From Calditrichota bacterium (lineage in GTDB: Bacteria > Zixibacteria > MSB-5A5 > GN15 > FEB-12), in the NCBI GenBank assembly GCA_030641085.1, contig DAOWIC010000117.1, positions 1 to 11,785 on the forward strand: a stretch of DNA of 11,785 bases, written 5' to 3'. Positions 1 to 6,560 of the stretch are shown piece by piece. The notes below the pieces were generated by a model. That model saw only the letters and a program-made list of their open reading frames with translations. It ran no database searches and was not told where the DNA came from. The number at the start of each line of letters is the position of its first letter. Position 1 is the first letter of the stretch. Both the position numbers and the translations under genes were made by a program.

Positions 1-84
1 GTTCTGACTTCTGTTTATATCGTAAGTAAGCTATAACCATGTAAGTTTTCTTTACGCTACATTTTCTCTTTTACCTTCCTAGAA

Positions 85-121
85 GTCGCTGAAGAGCAAA
101 GTCCCTTCGGCGGCTTTTTTT
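85..121 (+). terminator. Rho-independent terminator of a gene left of the window
   Basis: A 10-bp stem (GTCGCTGAAG at 85-94 with CTTCGGCGGC at 105-114, two G-U wobbles) with a 10-nt loop is followed by seven T residues at 115-121. This is the classic intrinsic terminator layout on the plus strand. No coding sequence is visible in 1-84, so it presumably ends a transcript that starts before the window. Confidence 0.75.
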
Positions 122-324
122 GCGGGGAACAATTTTCGGCGGAGTCGGGAAAAAGATGCCGTGCCGGGCTGTGACCAACTCGCATGCGGCAGGGTTTTCC
201 GCGCCCCATCGCATCGTTATCGCTATGCTAATCAAACACTTATGGTGTTCACTGTAGAAATGTATCGGGCCCGGCACCTGCTTTGCCATAACCATTGGTG
301 AGTGATGGATTGGTAAGGACACTT
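122..324. other. Gene-free upstream region of the polysaccharide operon
   Basis: I see no convincing gene here. A minus-strand open frame across 71-376 has no family resemblance and an unlikely composition. The stretch probably contains the promoter of the operon starting at 432, but I could not pick a -35/-10 pair with confidence. Confidence 0.5.
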
Positions 325-408
325 GGCATGGATAGCAGAAGTTTCCGATCTCGATCAGCAAAGGGACAGACCGCACTCAGGTCTGAGCAGACCCTGCCGT
401 TCCGTGCC
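325..408 (+). promoter_or_regulatory. Predicted structured 5' leader RNA
   Basis: A long-range stem can form between 325-338 and 394-408: GGCA with TGCC, a T-G wobble, GGA with TCC, a small internal loop, then GCAG with CTGC. It encloses about 55 nt containing a second hairpin, GGTCT (380-384) and AGACC (389-393) with a GAGC tetraloop, which abuts the closing stem and could stack on it. The ribosome-binding site AGAGAGG (about 419-425) of the first operon gene lies just after the structure. I compared it by eye with the cyclic-di-GMP riboswitch consensus and saw no match. A regulatory role is inference from the fold and position only. Confidence 0.35.
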
Positions 409-431
409 AGCAGCCCAAAGAGAGGCACGAC

Positions 432-1496
432 ATGGACGCTCTGACCGAATCTCAAGCTCTCCGAACGGACGACATGACCTCGCTGATAGCCGGCCGAATC
501 GGCCTGGCTCGGAATCAGATGTTTCCCTACACCGATCGTACCGACTTCATGAACGGCCTTCTAAAAGGCCTTTACCGGCCCTCGAGCCGGTTGATCAGCG
601 CCGGACAGACCACGCCCGATATAGCCATAGCCGCCGACCGGGCCGAGATTGACCTGGCGGAGATCATTCCCGATTCGCCCTTCGCCGCCTCGACCGAAAA
701 GCCGCTGGCGGAAATCAGCCGCGAATCGGACATAATTTATGTCAGCAATCCCAATCGTGTCACCGGCGCCAACTACTCGCTCAAGGAGATAGAGCTGATG
801 GCGCGGGCGGTGCCGCAGGGAGCGCTGATTGTCGACGAACAGTTCTATGATTTCTTCGGCATCACCGCCATTCCCCTGTTGAAAAGCTACGCTAACGTGG
901 TTGTGCTGAGGTCGTTTGCGGCCTCGTTCGGGATCTATTCGTCAGACGCCGGTTACGCCGTGGCCGATGTCGGCATGGTGGCGCTGATGAAGGATTCAAT
1001 CGGCCAGAAGACAGTCTCGCTCATGGCGCGCAAGATGATTCTGGCGACGCTTACCAACGATCAGATCTTGGCGGACCACCTGAAGCAGGTGCGTGAGGAA
1101 TCGCTGCGGGTCTCGACCACGTTGAATCGATTCGGTGTGCAGAGCCGGATCACCGCTACCGACTTTCTCCTGCTGAGAGTGGCCAGCCCCAAGGATGTCG
1201 GCAATTTCCTGGCCGGGTGTAAAGTGACGGTGGAGAATCTAGACGGTTACCCGCAGATGAAGAACTATCTGCGTTACCGGCTCGAGTCACCGCTGTCCAA
1301 CGACAAGCTGATAAGCGCTTTTGAGAAGATGCCCCCGGAGACGTTCCGGATGAAAGGGCACGATCGGCGCAAGGTGACCCTGAGCCAGTCGGGGCAGTCG
1401 GAATCGCCCGCCACTGGCGACGATCCGGTCGAACAGATGCTGTTGAAAAAAACGAAACAGCGGAAAACGACAGCGACCATAAGAGAGCAGGTTTGA
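432..1496 (+). CDS. HisC-like aminotransferase-fold protein lacking the PLP lysine (probable pseudoenzyme)
   Basis: This 354-residue protein follows the fold-type I aminotransferase pattern of histidinol-phosphate aminotransferases. Residues 106-112 (NPNRVTG) match NPNNPTG. D135 in IVDEQF matches the PLP-ring aspartate. LRSFAASFG (159-167) aligns without gaps to the family's LRTxSKAFG. R281 in YLRYRLESP matches the substrate-carboxylate arginine. The Schiff-base lysine is Ala164 (codon GCC), the downstream phosphate-binding arginine is Asp172, and the usual active-site Tyr is Phe138. The N-terminal arm with the LNxNENP-type motif is missing. A polar tail (about 301-354) is extra. Aminotransferase chemistry is therefore unlikely; a binding or scaffold role is inferred. 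The ATG at 432 has the ribosome-binding site AGAGAGG six bases upstream. The stop overlaps the start of the sugar transferase, so the two are probably translated together. Confidence 0.8.
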   Translation: MDALTESQALRTDDMTSLIAGRIGLARNQMFPYTDRTDFMNGLLKGLYRPSSRLISAGQTTPDIAIAADRAEIDLAEIIPDSPFAASTEKPLAEISRESDIIYVSNPNRVTGANYSLKEIELMARAVPQGALIVDEQFYDFFGITAIPLLKSYANVVVLRSFAASFGIYSSDAGYAVADVGMVALMKDSIGQKTVSLMARKMILATLTNDQILADHLKQVREESLRVSTTLNRFGVQSRITATDFLLLRVASPKDVGNFLAGCKVTVENLDGYPQMKNYLRYRLESPLSNDKLISAFEKMPPETFRMKGHDRRKVTLSQSGQSESPATGDDPVEQMLLKKTKQRKTTATIREQV

Positions 1497-2980
1497 ATAA
1501 ACTAAAGATTGGGCTGGCGAAATCGAGAAGCCGCAAAAAGGGCGGATGTAAAAGACTGATTCGACAGCCTCTGAAAATGCGAGACAGAGCAAAAAAAATA
1601 TTGCTGGGTTTGTGTGGTCAACCGGGTGCGCATTTGGCGACCCTGTTTGTCATGGGCGTGGTACTGCCTGTCGGCGGATACTCCGGACGACTGATAATCG
1701 AGATGGCTGCCGGCCTGACTCTTATTCGCGTCGCCTTTTATCTCACCCGGGGACCGCTGCCGGTCCTGACCGCCTACCGGGTCCGCAAACGGATCCAGCG
1801 CGTGATGGCCGACGAGATACGAATTTCAGTCGCGCTGGCGGCTGCCTGCTTTGTCATGCTCTGGCCGGTGACAATGTTTAACCTGGCCTGGCTTATCGCC
1901 GCCAATCTTGTCGCCCAGATGGCGGTGGTGGCGGTGTCGCGCTATATTCTCAGGCAAATCTCCCGCATGGCCGACAGGTCCGGCGGCGCCAACTACCGGC
2001 GACAGACGATAATAGTAGGCACGGGCGAACGTGCCCGCAGGGCGGCCGATATGATTATCGACTCGCCCGAGTTGGACACGCTGGTGATCGGCTTTCTCGA
2101 TTACCGTAAGGACGGCCTCTGGCGTTATCGCGACCTGCCGCTGATCGGTCATGCCGATGACCTGGCGCAGATTGCGGCTACCTGTCAGATCGACGCCCTT
2201 ATAATGGCGGTCGAACCGGAGGATATCCATCGCACGCGCGGATTGTTCATGATGGCCGAAGAGATGGGCCTGACAGTCTGTGTCCTGCCGGAATTCTATC
2301 GCCCCCGCCTCTCCCGCGTGCGACCCACCTATCTCAACGGCATGCCGACGCTGGTCTACCGGGCGGTGCCGGAAAACCAGGTGTTGCTGTTCGTCAAAAG
2401 TATTGTCGATCGTCTCGGCGCCCTGTGCGGCCTGACTCTGGCCGCGCCGATCATGCTCGCCTCGGCGATCGCGATCAAGCTTGAAAGTAAAGGCCCGGTC
2501 TTCTTCCGCCAGACCCGTAGCGGTCTGAACGGGAAACCATTCCGGCTGTTTAAATTCCGAACCATGTGCGACAACGCCGAGGCGCTCAAAGCCGACTTGG
2601 CCGACAAAAACGAAATGTCCGGCCCGGTCTTCAAGATCAAGGAAGACCCCCGGGTTACCCGGGTGGGACGCCTTCTGCGCAAAACCTCGATTGACGAGAT
2701 TCCCCAGTTTATCAATGTTTTGAACGGTGATATGTCGCTGGTGGGACCGCGGCCGCCCCTGCCGAAAGAGGTGGCGCAATACGAACCGTGGCAACGTCGA
2801 AAATTATCGGTGCGACCCGGTGTCACGTGCACCTGGCAGATAAACGGTAGAAACGAAGTCGATTTCGATGATTGGATGCGACTCGACCTGCAATATATCG
2901 ATAACTGGTCGCTCTGGCAGGATACCAAGATTCTGGCCAAAACCGTACCGGCGGTCATGAAAGGCTCCGGGGCATCGTAG
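1493..2980 (+). CDS. Polyprenyl-phosphate sugar-1-phosphate transferase (WcaJ/WbaP-type)
   Basis: This 495-residue inner-membrane enzyme belongs to the bacterial sugar transferase family, which starts exopolysaccharide or O-antigen repeat units by moving sugar-1-phosphate from a nucleotide sugar to undecaprenyl phosphate. The N-terminal half has hydrophobic segments around 48-84 and 111-148. A Rossmann-like CoA-binding-type domain starts at IIVGTGERARRA (173-184). A membrane helix or re-entrant hairpin lies at about 303-330. The catalytic domain shows KFRTM (354-358), the D401-E402 pair in SIDEIPQFINVLNGD, SLVGPRP (415-421) and RPGVTCTWQINGR (441-453), all typical. Length fits the family. The TTG start at 1493 overlaps the previous stop (TTGA) and has AAGAGAG at 1481-1487. 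An ATG at 1577 (residue 29) is possible but lacks a ribosome-binding site. The sugar specificity cannot be read from sequence. Confidence 0.93.
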   Translation: MNKLKIGLAKSRSRKKGGCKRLIRQPLKMRDRAKKILLGLCGQPGAHLATLFVMGVVLPVGGYSGRLIIEMAAGLTLIRVAFYLTRGPLPVLTAYRVRKRIQRVMADEIRISVALAAACFVMLWPVTMFNLAWLIAANLVAQMAVVAVSRYILRQISRMADRSGGANYRRQTIIVGTGERARRAADMIIDSPELDTLVIGFLDYRKDGLWRYRDLPLIGHADDLAQIAATCQIDALIMAVEPEDIHRTRGLFMMAEEMGLTVCVLPEFYRPRLSRVRPTYLNGMPTLVYRAVPENQVLLFVKSIVDRLGALCGLTLAAPIMLASAIAIKLESKGPVFFRQTRSGLNGKPFRLFKFRTMCDNAEALKADLADKNEMSGPVFKIKEDPRVTRVGRLLRKTSIDEIPQFINVLNGDMSLVGPRPPLPKEVAQYEPWQRRKLSVRPGVTCTWQINGRNEVDFDDWMRLDLQYIDNWSLWQDTKILAKTVPAVMKGSGAS

Positions 2981-2989
2981 TCACCGACG

Positions 2990-3033
2990 TTGGCCGGTCG
3001 ACACCGGTCAATCCAGGGCATAGGAAAGCCTGG
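2990..3033 (+). promoter_or_regulatory. Intercistronic hairpins before the Wzi-like gene
   Basis: A 9-bp stem (TTGGCCGGT 2990-2998 with ACCGGTCAA 3003-3011, one G-U) has a CGAC loop and no T-run. A second, weaker stem (CCAGG 3013-3017 with CCTGG 3029-3033) places the ribosome-binding site AGGAAAG (3022-3028) in its loop. These could tune or partly uncouple translation of the outer-membrane gene. This is inference from pairing alone. Confidence 0.35.
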
Positions 3034-3035
3034 CC

Positions 3036-4496
3036 ATGATAAAGATTGTCAAAAAAATACTGCTGATTATCATTTTCCTCTCGCTGCCGATCCATCTAAT
3101 CGCCCGGGGGCTGCTCCCGGCCGGTCGTATGGAATATGATTTCCTCTACGACCGCATCATGCGGAGCGAGGCGCTCACGCTCGATGATTTCCATTACCAA
3201 CTCGGCCCATACTATGACGGCAGCGATCAGTTTACGTTCGAACCGTTTGACGGCATGAAGCGCCTGTCCACCCGCACAATCGGGCTGTTCAGTTTTGTCG
3301 GCGAGAATTTCAGCGCCGCCGAAGAGGAGACGAGCACCGGCTATGAATCGATCCGCGGCGGGATAGTGGCTCGGCCGTTTGACGACTTTTTTGTGTACGG
3401 GAATTTTCTGCTCGATGAAAAGCTGGCCGAGGATCGAAATTACACCGGCAAAAAATGGCGTGGCCTCGCCGGTGAGGTGGAGCAGGCGTTTGTCCACTAT
3501 CGGCGCAAGTCGTTCGATATTACCGCCGGGCGGTTCGCCTCGTTCTGGGGGCCGAAAAACTCGCTGGTTCTTTCCGCTGACAACGCGCTCGACGGCCTCG
3601 GCTACAGCATTCACTGGGGGCGGCTGTCGCTTTCCTATCGTCTGGCGCGGCTGGATGGTCTCAACCCGGACGATGACGGGGTCGAACAGTATTACAATCG
3701 TTATTTCGCCGGCCACCGTCTCGATCTGCGCCTGTCCAAGCAGGTGCGTATCGGGATATTCGAAAGCGTTATCTTCGGCGGGCCGGGACGTCAGATCGAT
3801 CTCTATTACCTGAACCCGCTCATCTTCTTCCACAGCTCGCAACTCAACGAAGGGATGAACGACAACAGCTTCCTCGGTCTCGATTTCAGTGTTAAGCCAC
3901 GCCACGGCCTGCGGCTCTACGGCCAGTTACTGGTTGATGATTTCCAGATCGAAAAGGAATCGCAGGGCGACCAGGAGCCGGACCAGTACGCCCTTCTGGC
4001 GGGCGGCCAGTGGGTCGATCTGTGGCGGGCAACCGATCTTGCGCTTGAGTACACCCGGGTGGCCAACCGGACCTTCAACCAGAAGGTCGAGTACAATCGC
4101 TACTTGATCGACGGCATCCCGCTTGGCGATGTGCTTGGAAACGACTACGATCTGCTGACGCTGGATATGAAACGCTGGCTGAGCGACCAGACCGCTGTAG
4201 CGGCGGAAGTCTCTATCTATCGTAAAGGGGAAGGTCGGATCACCGACGAGTGGACCGAGCCCTGGATGGCGATAGAGGGTGATTACGACGAACCGTTCCC
4301 GACCGGCACAGTCGAAAAGACCTACAGCTACTCTTTGAGGCTGACCAGCTTCCTGCTGGATCATTTTTTCATCGACCTGACCGGCGGAATCGAACGGATC
4401 AACAATTACCGGCACATCACCGGCGAAGACCGGACCCGGCCGTATGTTAATATCCGTCTGTCTTCGTTCGTCTGGACCGGTCTGAGTGTCGACTGA
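3036..4496 (+). CDS. Capsule-assembly Wzi-like outer-membrane beta-barrel protein
   Basis: This 486-residue protein starts with a signal peptide (basic MIKIVKK, hydrophobic core about 8-22, cleavage after about Ala23). The rest alternates polar and aromatic residues as in outer-membrane beta-barrels. The block ITAGRFASFWGPKNSLVLSA and the later stretch DLYYLNPLIFF followed by LYGQLLVDDFQ resemble Wzi-type capsule assembly proteins, where a GR...WGPG...LLLS motif and an LxDDF motif recur. Wzi binds or anchors capsular polysaccharide at the cell surface in Enterobacteria. Here the role would be export or surface attachment of the polymer begun by the upstream transferase. The ATG at 3036 has AGGAAAG upstream. 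It ends in TGA 55 bases after the gap from the transferase gene plus 1461 coding bases, and probably closes the operon, although no clear terminator follows. The family call is by motif, not by search. Confidence 0.7.
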   Translation: MIKIVKKILLIIIFLSLPIHLIARGLLPAGRMEYDFLYDRIMRSEALTLDDFHYQLGPYYDGSDQFTFEPFDGMKRLSTRTIGLFSFVGENFSAAEEETSTGYESIRGGIVARPFDDFFVYGNFLLDEKLAEDRNYTGKKWRGLAGEVEQAFVHYRRKSFDITAGRFASFWGPKNSLVLSADNALDGLGYSIHWGRLSLSYRLARLDGLNPDDDGVEQYYNRYFAGHRLDLRLSKQVRIGIFESVIFGGPGRQIDLYYLNPLIFFHSSQLNEGMNDNSFLGLDFSVKPRHGLRLYGQLLVDDFQIEKESQGDQEPDQYALLAGGQWVDLWRATDLALEYTRVANRTFNQKVEYNRYLIDGIPLGDVLGNDYDLLTLDMKRWLSDQTAVAAEVSIYRKGEGRITDEWTEPWMAIEGDYDEPFPTGTVEKTYSYSLRLTSFLLDHFFIDLTGGIERINNYRHITGEDRTRPYVNIRLSSFVWTGLSVD

Positions 4497-4597
4497 TAGC
4501 TGTTCGCTCGGCCAATTCCTTAATCAATAACAAGTTATCTCGAACCCCGGCCGGTTTTCGTGCGCCTTATTTCAAGAATGGGGAACATCGATCAAAG

Positions 4598-4641
4598 TTG
4601 TTCGGTTTTAAGGGTTGAAAGAACCCAAAACCAAGCAACAA
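4598..4641 (+). promoter_or_regulatory. Long hairpin in the 5' leader of the secreted Cys-rich protein
   Basis: The sequence can fold into a 16-bp stem in three blocks: TTGTT (4598-4602) with AACAA (4637-4641), GGTTTT (4604-4609) with AAAACC (4627-4632), and GGGTT (4612-4616) with AACCC (4622-4626), around a GAAAG loop. It ends 6 nt before the ribosome-binding site AGGAG (4648-4652). There is no T-run, so it looks more like an mRNA-stabilising or regulatory leader than a terminator. Confidence 0.45.
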
Positions 4642-4657
4642 AATTTCAGGAGCAGCT

Positions 4658-5119
4658 ATGTTTAAGAAAATGTCATTACTGATGGTCGTGGCGCTGTTTG
4701 TTTTTGCCTCTATCGCAACGGCGAACAACTGCGCGTCGGATTCGAAGGGAAAGATATTGGAAAAGGCGGAGGAAGCGAAAGCGACCGTCGATAATGCCCG
4801 GCAAATGACCTTCAATGGCACGCTGGTCTGTCAGGGGTGTGACCTGAAGAACGCCGAGGGCGCCCGGGCCGCCTGTATGACCTACGGCCACAAGCACGCG
4901 CTTAAGACCGACAAAGGCGTTTATATCAATTTCCTTGAAAACGAGTACTCGGCCGACCTGCTCAAGGGCGAGAAGTACCACAACGCCAAAGTCGAGGTGC
5001 GCGGCACCTACTTCGCCAACGCCAACGTGCTCGATGTAGAATCATTCTCCGCTGACGGCAACAAGAAAGTCTGGTGCGGTCACTGCAAGGCGATGGATTC
5101 CTGCATGGTCTCCAAGTAA
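4658..5119 (+). CDS. Small secreted Cys/His-rich protein of unknown function
   Basis: This 153-residue protein has a clear signal peptide (MFKK, hydrophobic 7-20, likely cleavage after Ala22). The mature part carries a helix rich in Lys/Glu/Ala (30-48). Next comes a beta-rich domain with C58xxC61, C73 and GHKH (77-80), followed by KTDKGVYINF and a strand pair KVEVRGTYF...VLDVESF that looks like a small OB-fold. A C-terminal tail follows with WCGHC (139-143) and C149. The paired cysteines and histidines suggest metal or haem binding, or a disulfide-stabilised periplasmic domain; I do not recognise a named family. The ATG at 4658 has a strong AGGAG five bases upstream. It has its own structured leader and its own terminator, so it is probably a single-gene transcript. 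Function is unassigned. Confidence 0.8.
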   Translation: MFKKMSLLMVVALFVFASIATANNCASDSKGKILEKAEEAKATVDNARQMTFNGTLVCQGCDLKNAEGARAACMTYGHKHALKTDKGVYINFLENEYSADLLKGEKYHNAKVEVRGTYFANANVLDVESFSADGNKKVWCGHCKAMDSCMVSK

Positions 5120-5164
5120 AGGCGGCGGCAGCCGAATATTATTATCGAAAAATGAGAGAGGAGC

Positions 5165-5197
5165 GCTGTCGGGCTATGGTCCGGCGGCGTTTTTTTA
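5165..5197 (+). terminator. Rho-independent terminator after the secreted Cys-rich gene
   Basis: A 9-bp stem (CGCTGTCGG with CCGGCGGCG, two G-U pairs) around a short loop is followed directly by seven T residues ending at 5196. It lies about 45 nt after the stop of the upstream gene. The next recognisable coding remnant begins right at its T-run. Confidence 0.75.
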
Positions 5198-5593
5198 TCC
5201 TGGCCGAGACTGCTGCGGAACCGCCTCACGGGCAAGGATAAATATCTGACGCTGGCGGAGAAAGCGCTCAAGGCGGTGTCGGGCCAGACCACACAGTATC
5301 CGTCGGCCATGATGTCGGCGGTGATGGCGCTTGACTATTATCTCAACGACAAGATCGAAATCGTCGTCGTTGGTCAGGGTGACGAGCGCGACCGGATGAT
5401 TGCGCATCTCTGGACCAGCTATCTGCCCAATCGAATTATCGCGGTCAGCGACCACGGGCGCGACCGCCTGCCGCTCTTTGAGGAACGCGCGTCCGTCGAC
5501 GGCGTAACGAGGGCGTATGTCTGCCGCAACTCGGTTTGTCATCTGCCGGCCACGACTGTCGATGAGCTGCGCGATCACTTGAGCCGCATCTAA
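5195..5593 (+). pseudogene. C-terminal remnant of a DUF255/YyaL-type thioredoxin-domain protein
   Basis: The frame ending at TAA 5591-5593 reads from about 5210 as LLRNRLTGKDKYLTLAEKAL, then a stretch with SAMMSAVMALDYYL and IEIVVVGQGDE, ending AYVCRNSVCHLP...VDELRDHL. This matches the extreme C-terminus of YyaL/SPATA20-like proteins, including the C-x4-C-x-LP end motif. Full-length members are around 650-700 residues with an N-terminal thioredoxin-like domain and an (alpha/alpha)6 barrel; only about 125 residues remain. Homology starts right after the T-run of the preceding terminator, and the frame is closed upstream by TGA at 5153. In-frame starts are only GTG 5276 or ATG 5309, neither with a convincing ribosome-binding site. 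I read this as the leftover of a deletion or rearrangement rather than a working gene. Confidence 0.75.
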
Positions 5594-5650
5594 CCGTTCC
5601 GCTGTTTACGCCGGATGATTTGTTGCGTATATTCCGCCCGATAGAGTTTA

Positions 5651-5674
5651 TTCATTCTGAGAAGACTGAATGAA
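5651..5674 (+). promoter_or_regulatory. Small hairpin upstream of the OsmC-like gene
   Basis: TTCATTC (5651-5657) pairs perfectly with GAATGAA (5668-5674) around a 10-nt loop, just before the GAGGG ribosome-binding site of the OsmC-like gene. It may be part of the leader of the 5690-6964 operon or an operator-like palindrome. I could not choose a promoter upstream with confidence. Confidence 0.3.
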
Positions 5675-5689
5675 AACGAGGGATAACGA

Positions 5690-6109
5690 GTGGTTACCGC
5701 TAAGATGAAATGGACCGGGGGGCTGAAGTTCGAGGGTATATCGGCATGGGGGCATAAAATCGTCACCGACGCCGACAAACAGGCCGGGGGCGAAGAGGTT
5801 GGGTACAAACCGACCGAACTGTTGCTCTACGGTATCGCCGGTTGCACCGGGATCGACGTAGTGCGGATTTTGGAGAAACAGCGCCAGCAGCTTAACTCGC
5901 TGGAGATCGAACTGATCGCCCACCAAAACGAGAAATACCCGAAGCCGTTTCACACGATCGAGGTCAAATTCACCGCCCGCGGCAAAAACCTCAGCGAAGA
6001 AAAGGTCGCTAAGGCGATCGAGCTGTCCGAGGGTAAGTACTGCGTTGTCAGCCAAACAGTTATCTACCCGGGACAGGTAGTCACCACTCACGAGGTGATT
6101 AACGAATAA
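5690..6109 (+). CDS. OsmC/YhfA-type redox protein
   Basis: This 139-residue protein has the OsmC layout: an N-terminal beta-sheet (MKWTGGLKFEG), then PTELLLYGIAGCTGIDVV with the first conserved cysteine C52 on the central helix, a beta strand pair around 72-97 (HTIEVKFTARG), and EGKYCVVSQ with the second cysteine C118. OsmC/Ohr proteins reduce organic hydroperoxides with this cysteine pair; YhfA-like members have unclear substrates. The length matches the family. The GTG start at 5690 is preceded by GAGGG about seven bases upstream; an ATG at 5705 (residue 6) is an alternative. It is the first gene of a run with DUF302, a candidate selenoprotein and an FmdB-like zinc ribbon, suggesting a role in thiol/peroxide or sulfur redox stress. 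That role is inferred. Confidence 0.9.
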   Translation: MVTAKMKWTGGLKFEGISAWGHKIVTDADKQAGGEEVGYKPTELLLYGIAGCTGIDVVRILEKQRQQLNSLEIELIAHQNEKYPKPFHTIEVKFTARGKNLSEEKVAKAIELSEGKYCVVSQTVIYPGQVVTTHEVINE

Positions 6110-6168
6110 ATCTGAATCGTTCTGGAGTTTCGGCGATCTAATGGAGTAAAGCCAAAACGGAGATAGAT

Positions 6169-6558
6169 TTGATAGAAAATATGGCCCTGCGCCTGGAGTC
6201 GGATAAGCCGCTTGAGACGGTGGTTGCGAACATTGAAAAGAACGCGGTCGAGAATCAGTTTCGGGTTTTGTGCGTGCACGATGTTCAGCAGACTCTGGCC
6301 GAAAAGGGTTTCGAGCGCGGTCCGTTGAAGATTATCGAGGTCTGCAACGCCGGGTTCGCGCATCGGGCGCTGGAGCAGGATATCGCGGTGGCGATGTTTA
6401 TGCCTTGCCGCTTCACGGTTCACACCGACGGCGACAAGACGATTGTCGCCCTTTCACGGCCGTCGATGATCGTCGAGATGATGCCGCAGCTTGATCTGGG
6501 CGAACTGTCTACAACTGTTGAGGCGACCCTCATTGAAGTGATGGAGGCGTCGATATAA
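6169..6558 (+). CDS. DUF302 family protein
   Basis: This 129-residue protein matches the DUF302 pattern: SDKPLETVVANIEKNAVENQFRVL with HDVQQTL, then LKIIEVCNAGFAHRAL (residues 53-68), then AMFMPCRFTVHTDGDKTIVAL (75-95). The two cysteines C59 and C80 sit at the usual family places (EVCN and PCR). DUF302 proteins are small soluble alpha/beta proteins, often found next to sulfur-metabolism or respiratory genes; their biochemical role is not settled. The TTG start at 6169 is chosen because GGAG (6159-6162) lies six bases upstream; the first ATG, at 6181, would have no properly spaced site. The stop (TAA 6556-6558) is two bases from the GTG of the next small gene, which implies coupled translation. 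Confidence 0.9.
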   Translation: MIENMALRLESDKPLETVVANIEKNAVENQFRVLCVHDVQQTLAEKGFERGPLKIIEVCNAGFAHRALEQDIAVAMFMPCRFTVHTDGDKTIVALSRPSMIVEMMPQLDLGELSTTVEATLIEVMEASI

Positions 6559-6560
6559 CC

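Noticed and set aside
71..376. 101-codon minus-strand open frame in the upstream region
   Set aside because: It overlaps a plus-strand terminator and the leader, has no recognisable motif and no good ribosome-binding site.
325..408. Cyclic-di-GMP (GEMM) riboswitch
   Set aside because: The conserved GCACAGGGCAAACC and GGGACGCAAAG blocks are not present; only the general fold is reported.
1826..2794. 322-codon minus-strand open frame
   Set aside because: It lies wholly opposite the sugar transferase, whose motifs are unmistakable; the minus-strand product has no family resemblance and is a GC-rich shadow.
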